A program made the position numbers and the translations under genes. A DNA stretch of 18,585 nucleotides from CAYWNA01 sp964459305. GTDB lineage: Bacteria; Planctomycetota; Planctomycetia; Pirellulales; Pirellulaceae. This document shows positions 15,204-18,585 of the stretch, in pieces. Under the pieces are notes generated by a model. It saw nothing but the letters and a program-made list of their open reading frames with translations, was not told the origin of the DNA and did no database searches. The stretch spans positions 1 through 18,585 of the forward strand of contig CAYWNA010000261.1 of the NCBI GenBank assembly GCA_964459305.1, given 5' to 3'. Every line of letters begins with the position of its first letter. The stretch's first letter is position 1.

Positions 15204-16475
15204 TCAGGCGATTCTTGCCGCGACGTAAGGCCCTTTCGGAATCACCGCGATGGTGGCGTCTTGCCCGTACTGCTTCAGGCAATCCGCAACGGCCGACTCA
15301 ACACTGGGCGCGCTCTCAACGAACAAGGCTTTCAGGGTATCGGGAGACAAGCCGTCGCCGACGACCTTTACCTTGGCCTTGCGGCATACCGCGGCCATCT
15401 TCTCCAACTGCCACTGATCCATGACGAAGTAGTCGTCGTCGTAAATCCTCTCCATGAATGCGTCGAGGCTCGCATGTTCGCGAAATAGACTCTGGAACTC
15501 GGGACTGCCGATCCCCTGCGAGAGACTAGCGGCCAAGATGATCGTTCCGCCTTCCTTGATGATCGGCAGAGCTGCGACCATGCCTTTGACCGACTGGTAG
15601 AACGTGGTGTCCAAAGGATAGCCCGCCGAACTCGTAACCACGATGTCCACCGGCTCGGACAAGGTGTCGGTTACAATCCCGCGAACAAATTCACAACCTT
15701 CGAGAAACGCCTCTTCCATGTGTCCGGCTACAAACTTCAGCGGCCGGCGTTGGTCGTCGATGACCACGTTGACAATGAAATCGCAACCGGCCTTCCGGGC
15801 CATCCATGTGTTCTCTTCGTGAACCGGGTTGCCGTCCAGGATACCCGTATCCGCACAGGGATCCTCCAAAAACGCGGGGGTGTGCCAGACTTTGATCGTT
15901 TCCATGGCCGCAACGCCCGGACATATCAGCTTTCGGCCGCCCGAGAATCCGGCCATGAAGTGCGGCTCGATCAATCCAACGGTGATCTTCAAATCTGCCT
16001 GTAAGTATCGCGAATCGAACCAGATCGGGACGCCGCGCGGGCTGTCACCCAGATAGGCATGCTGGTCGAGGTTTTGGCCGTCATGGTTTTCAATGCGGTA
16101 GTTGTCCGCAATGTACCGGCCCACCATTTCGACCAGTTCGTCGCCTTCGTTCGGCCGATGCAGGCCCGTGGCGACCAGAATCAGAATCCTCTCTCGCGGA
16201 ATGCCCGCGTCTTCTAGAATCTGCAGCACGGGACGCAGTATCATCTCGTTTGGCACGGGGCGCGTGATGTCGCATATCAGAATGCACGCGTCCCGCCGCC
16301 CCGCCGCCAATTCGCCGAGCGGCGGCGTGCCGATTGGTTGGCTGAGCGCATCAGATAACGCCTCGTCGGGCGCAGGCAGGGGATCAGCAGCCTTGTAGGA
16401 CAGCGTGCGAACCACGTGATCGTCCGGCAACTCGACCTCCAAGCCGGTTCGACCATATTCCAGTCGTACACGCAT
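15204..16475 (-). CDS. larA: LarA-family nickel-pincer lactate (or 2-hydroxyacid) racemase
   Basis: A 423-aa protein of the LarA (DUF2088) family. LarA interconverts 2-hydroxyacid enantiomers such as L- and D-lactate using a nickel-pincer nucleotide. Seen: DITRPVP (69-75), His106 in VATGLHRP, His172 in EPHFMAGFSGGRKLICPG, Lys182 in the same motif, and His198 in VWHTPAF. Each sits two positions before its counterpart in Lactobacillus plantarum LarA (His108 and His174 catalytic, Lys184 cofactor tether, His200 Ni ligand), so an active enzyme is expected. Substrate specificity varies in this family and is not readable here. No larB/C/E cofactor genes are in the window. It begins 15 nt after the PVC signature gene without a clear ribosome site, suggesting one operon with coupled translation. 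Confidence 0.9.
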   Translation of the reverse strand: MRVRLEYGRTGLEVELPDDHVVRTLSYKAADPLPAPDEALSDALSQPIGTPPLGELAAGRRDACILICDITRPVPNEMILRPVLQILEDAGIPRERILILVATGLHRPNEGDELVEMVGRYIADNYRIENHDGQNLDQHAYLGDSPRGVPIWFDSRYLQADLKITVGLIEPHFMAGFSGGRKLICPGVAAMETIKVWHTPAFLEDPCADTGILDGNPVHEENTWMARKAGCDFIVNVVIDDQRRPLKFVAGHMEEAFLEGCEFVRGIVTDTLSEPVDIVVTSSAGYPLDTTFYQSVKGMVAALPIIKEGGTIILAASLSQGIGSPEFQSLFREHASLDAFMERIYDDDYFVMDQWQLEKMAAVCRKAKVKVVGDGLSPDTLKALFVESAPSVESAVADCLKQYGQDATIAVIPKGPYVAARIA

Positions 16476-16490
16476 AGGTGCACACTTTCG

Positions 16491-16736
16491 TCAAGACTGC
16501 GTGGCCTCTTGGGTATCTGTACCTTCCCCTTCCCCTTCCTCTTCCTCCGCCTTCTTGACTTTCTTCTTCTTCTTGAGCGAGACCTTCTGGACGCGCACTT
16601 TCTGCAAGCCAAGTACGCCATCGCCCTCCTGCCAACGATCGGCCGCCTGAAGCTTGAGGATGCGTTCGGCCCGTGTCAGGACATTACGATTCCGCAGTGA
16701 GGCGGAACGCACTCTGAGAGACTTATCAATGGTCAT
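16491..16736 (-). CDS. PVC-superphylum signature small basic protein
   Basis: An 81-aa basic protein: the N-terminal block MTIDKSLRVR, then RNRNVLTRAERILKL (~16-30), DRWQEGDGVLGLQKVRVQKV (~33-52), a Lys-rich run (~55-62) and an acidic/Gly tail. This matches the small basic protein (TIGR04137 type) described as a signature of Planctomycetes, Verrucomicrobia and Chlamydiae and linked to ribosomes or nucleic acid. Length and charge pattern are typical. The ATG at 16736 follows AAGGGA with an 8-nt spacer. A promoter (16791-16819) and an inverted repeat lie just upstream, so it heads its own transcript, probably with larA. It is the best taxonomic marker in the window. Confidence 0.93.
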   Translation of the reverse strand: MTIDKSLRVRSASLRNRNVLTRAERILKLQAADRWQEGDGVLGLQKVRVQKVSLKKKKKVKKAEEEEGEGEGTDTQEATQS

Positions 16737-16770
16737 AAACTGTGTCCCTTATATCACCAATGTACGGGTG

Positions 16771-16792
16771 CTGTCATGCTGAACACTGACAG
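16771..16792 (-). promoter_or_regulatory. Inverted repeat overlapping promoter and start point of the PVC signature gene
   Basis: CTGTCA (16771-16776) and TGACAG (16787-16792) form perfect 6-nt inverted half-sites with a 10-nt spacer. The distal half-site overlaps the predicted -10 and the proximal one lies at the start of the leader. It may be an operator for a dimeric regulator; it could also fold as a leader hairpin. Confidence 0.4.
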
Positions 16793-16819
16793 TATAGGCT
16801 ACGGCACACCGCTCAACAA
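16791..16819 (-). promoter_or_regulatory. Sigma70-like promoter of the PVC signature gene / larA unit
   Basis: On the minus strand -35 TTGTTG (16814-16819) and -10 TATACT (16791-16796, one mismatch) are spaced by 17 nt. The leader would be about 48 nt to the ATG at 16736. The -35 matches the consensus only in its TTG. Confidence 0.5.
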
Positions 16820-16835
16820 CCGTGGATTTCGTTAG

Positions 16836-18365
16836 CTATTCGCCATACCCTGTGCGTGGCGAGTTCACGGTTACCGAGTGTAGGCGGCCCTGACGTTCCA
16901 CCAGCAATTCGGTAGGGTCGGGATTGGCCGACAGCAACTGCAGGAACTCGTTGCCGTCACTGAACTCCGTTCCGGCAACACTATATATACGGTCGGCCAC
17001 CTTCAATCCCGCCAGATGAGCGGCAGAACCGGAAACGACCCGCGATAAGGTCAGTGTCCCCGGTTCCGACGCGTCTTCGCGCCAGGAGATCCCCAGCCGC
17101 AACGGCTCGCCATCGAGCTGCACTGAGAGCTCAAGCTCCTCATCCTCGCCTCGCTTCACCACAACGTTGGTCGGAGACGGTGCGGCCAGGATCGCGGTCC
17201 GGAACTCGTCGTCGTCATCGAAGCTCTGACCTGCAAAGCTAACTAGGTGGTCCCCCACTCTGAGCCCAGCGAGTTCAGCCGGCGTACCGGGAACGACCAT
17301 CGTTAGGAGAATGTCGCGACTCTCGCCATCGCGCCGTTGCCAGGCGATGCCCAGGCGAGGCGGACGCGGCGGCAGCGGTCGCTCGAAAGCCGTCCGGTGA
17401 GACCGCCGTTCGTCGCGCGCCTGACCGCGAAAACCGTTGAGCGCAGGTCGATTGGCCAGGTGCATGACGAGGGAGAAGAGCAACTTGGCCACTTGCTGAG
17501 TTCCGTCGTGATTGATCTTGTGCGTATCGTCGCTGGGGCGGTGGAAGTCGTCGTGCAATCCCGTGTGAAGCATCAAGACCGGAATGCCTCTGGTATAAAA
17601 CGTATGATGATCGCTGTTACGCTTGATCTCCCACGGAAAATCCAGCACCAAATCGGTGGCCTGGTTCTGTCGACTGACAAGGCGCCGGAGACCGCGGCTG
17701 GTGCGCGTTCCGATCACCATCAGCCCTCGGTCACCCAGACGTCCCACCATGTCGGCATGGATGGTGAAGGCAACATTGCTGATGGGTACGGTAGGATTGG
17801 TTGACCAGTGCCTCGAACCCAGTAGTCCCTTCTCCTCGCCGTCCCACAGCGCGAACAGAACCGATCGCTTTGGCGCCTTGCCGAGCACCACAAATGCCTC
17901 GACCACCTCCAACAATGTCGCCACACCGCTCGCGTTGTCGTCCGCACCATTGTGAACGTAGCCGATGGGGCCGAAGCTGTTCTTGGAGGTGCCATAGCCC
18001 ACGTGGTCGTAATGGGCGCCGACCAGTATGTGCTCGTTCTTGAGATCTGGGTCGCTTCCCTCCAGAACCCCCAACACGTTGCGGCAATCGCCCAAGAATG
18101 CCTGAAGGTACCCGCTTTGGTCGCCGGCGGGCGCCAAGCCGAATTCCTCCAACTGCTCAGCCAAGTAGGTGCCGGCCGAACGACCACCGCGACTTCCGGC
18201 TTCTCTGCCTTCAAATGCATCGTCTGCCAAGACGCCGATGTGAGTCTTGATCTCCGTACCGGTAATGGACTCGAAAGCTGCGTTCAGTTCCCCTGCGGGC
18301 GTTTCCGCCCGAGCAACCAGAACGAGAATCAGTCCGAACATGACGCGAGGGCAACACTTCCGCAT
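16836..18365 (-). CDS. Secreted M28-family zinc aminopeptidase with two C-terminal PDZ domains
   Basis: A 509-aa exported metallopeptidase. A signal peptide covers ~1-20 (basic RKCCPR, hydrophobic FGLILVLVARA). The M28 domain (~25-310) has all five zinc ligands: His118 in GAHYDHVG, bridging Asp142 in NGADDNASG, Glu178 with catalytic Glu177 in WDGEEKGLLGS, Asp205 in IHADMVGR and His275 in DDFHRPSDD. Asp120 in HYD is also conserved. A basic linker (~312-336) leads to PDZ 1 (~337-420, PGTPAELAGLRVGDHLVSFAG) and PDZ 2 (~422-500, SGSAAHLAGLKVADRIYSVAG). The family removes N-terminal residues from peptides; the PDZ domains may bind substrate tails. The ATG at 18365 has GGAG 8 nt upstream. It lies 99 nt before the PVC signature gene. 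Confidence 0.93.
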   Translation of the reverse strand: MRKCCPRVMFGLILVLVARAETPAGELNAAFESITGTEIKTHIGVLADDAFEGREAGSRGGRSAGTYLAEQLEEFGLAPAGDQSGYLQAFLGDCRNVLGVLEGSDPDLKNEHILVGAHYDHVGYGTSKNSFGPIGYVHNGADDNASGVATLLEVVEAFVVLGKAPKRSVLFALWDGEEKGLLGSRHWSTNPTVPISNVAFTIHADMVGRLGDRGLMVIGTRTSRGLRRLVSRQNQATDLVLDFPWEIKRNSDHHTFYTRGIPVLMLHTGLHDDFHRPSDDTHKINHDGTQQVAKLLFSLVMHLANRPALNGFRGQARDERRSHRTAFERPLPPRPPRLGIAWQRRDGESRDILLTMVVPGTPAELAGLRVGDHLVSFAGQSFDDDDEFRTAILAAPSPTNVVVKRGEDEELELSVQLDGEPLRLGISWREDASEPGTLTLSRVVSGSAAHLAGLKVADRIYSVAGTEFSDGNEFLQLLSANPDPTELLVERQGRLHSVTVNSPRTGYGE

Positions 18366-18546
18366 CGATGCGACTCCAAAAGGTGATTGATGCTGCGTAG
18401 TCTTGTTTTCGGACGCCGAGCGTTTCGTATTCGGTCGGGAGGCAAAGAGCGGGCAAGATGGCTTGCATACGAGCCGGGCTTACGGCACAATCACTTTTTC
18501 AGTAACCTCGCGCCCGACACGGACAACCCGTAGTATTGCTGCAACC

Positions 18547-18585
18547 GGAGAGGTGGCAGAGTGGTCGAATGCGCTGGTTTGCTAA
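18547..18585 (+). tRNA. tRNA-Ser(GCU), 5' part only
   Basis: The last 39 nt read as the 5' half of a serine tRNA: acceptor strand GGAGAGG, TG at positions 8-9, a D-arm closed by GCA/TGC around AGTGGTCGAA, then the 5' anticodon stem CTGGT and loop TTGCTAA with anticodon GCT (decodes AGC/AGU). The window ends right at the loop, so the variable arm, T-arm and CCA end are not visible. The gene diverges from the M28 peptidase gene across 181 nt. Confidence 0.85.

Overview
This window looks like a chromosomal segment of a planctomycete, most likely a Pirellulales-type member. The strongest evidence is a complete copy of the small basic 'signature' protein of the Planctomycetes-Verrucomicrobia-Chlamydiae (PVC) superphylum at 16491-16736. 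Supporting evidence is moderately high GC and a set of typical environmental-planctomycete genes: a secreted SGNH hydrolase, a secreted M28 peptidase with PDZ domains, a LarA-family protein and a divergent DnaA. Almost everything is on the minus strand; only hypE and a partial tRNA-Ser at the right edge are on the plus strand. There are no insertion sequences, CRISPR arrays or rRNA genes.

Left third (1-5099, minus strand): a type VI secretion (T6SS) delivery cassette. In transcription order it has hcp (tube), vgrG (spike), a DUF6484-type small protein with a VgrG-tail-like C-terminus, a DUF4150 PAAR-like tip protein, a thiolase/ketosynthase-fold protein whose catalytic Cys and His are replaced, and the first 26 codons of another gene that leaves the window. 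Spacings are 1 to 71 nt after vgrG, with an 8-nt overlap at the last junction. The only larger gap (198 nt, between hcp and vgrG) carries two tandem hairpins. No core T6SS genes (sheath, baseplate, membrane complex) are visible, so this is an auxiliary Hcp/VgrG island. The dead ketosynthase-like protein beside a PAAR-like protein recalls the thiolase-like co-chaperones of effector loading, so effector and immunity genes are expected just left of the window.

Middle (5100-12099): a lone hypE (plus strand, with the functional C-terminal PRIC) diverges from hcp. On the minus strand follow a carbon-starvation family transporter (CstA/BtsT type), an orphan PhoR-like PAS histidine kinase, a secreted SGNH hydrolase and, past it, a possible 36-aa amphipathic microprotein. 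A long near-perfect inverted repeat lies in the leader of cstA.

Right third (12100-18585): a DnaA-family AAA+ initiator with an altered DNA-recognition signature and a strong sigma70-like promoter in a 639-nt noncoding stretch; a tandem-GNAT acetyltransferase; a LarA-type Ni-pincer racemase homologue with all cofactor and catalytic residues, only 15 nt behind the PVC signature protein; a secreted M28 zinc aminopeptidase with two PDZ domains; and the 5' half of tRNA-Ser(GCU) on the plus strand.

Family assignments come from reading motifs by eye. No database search was possible.
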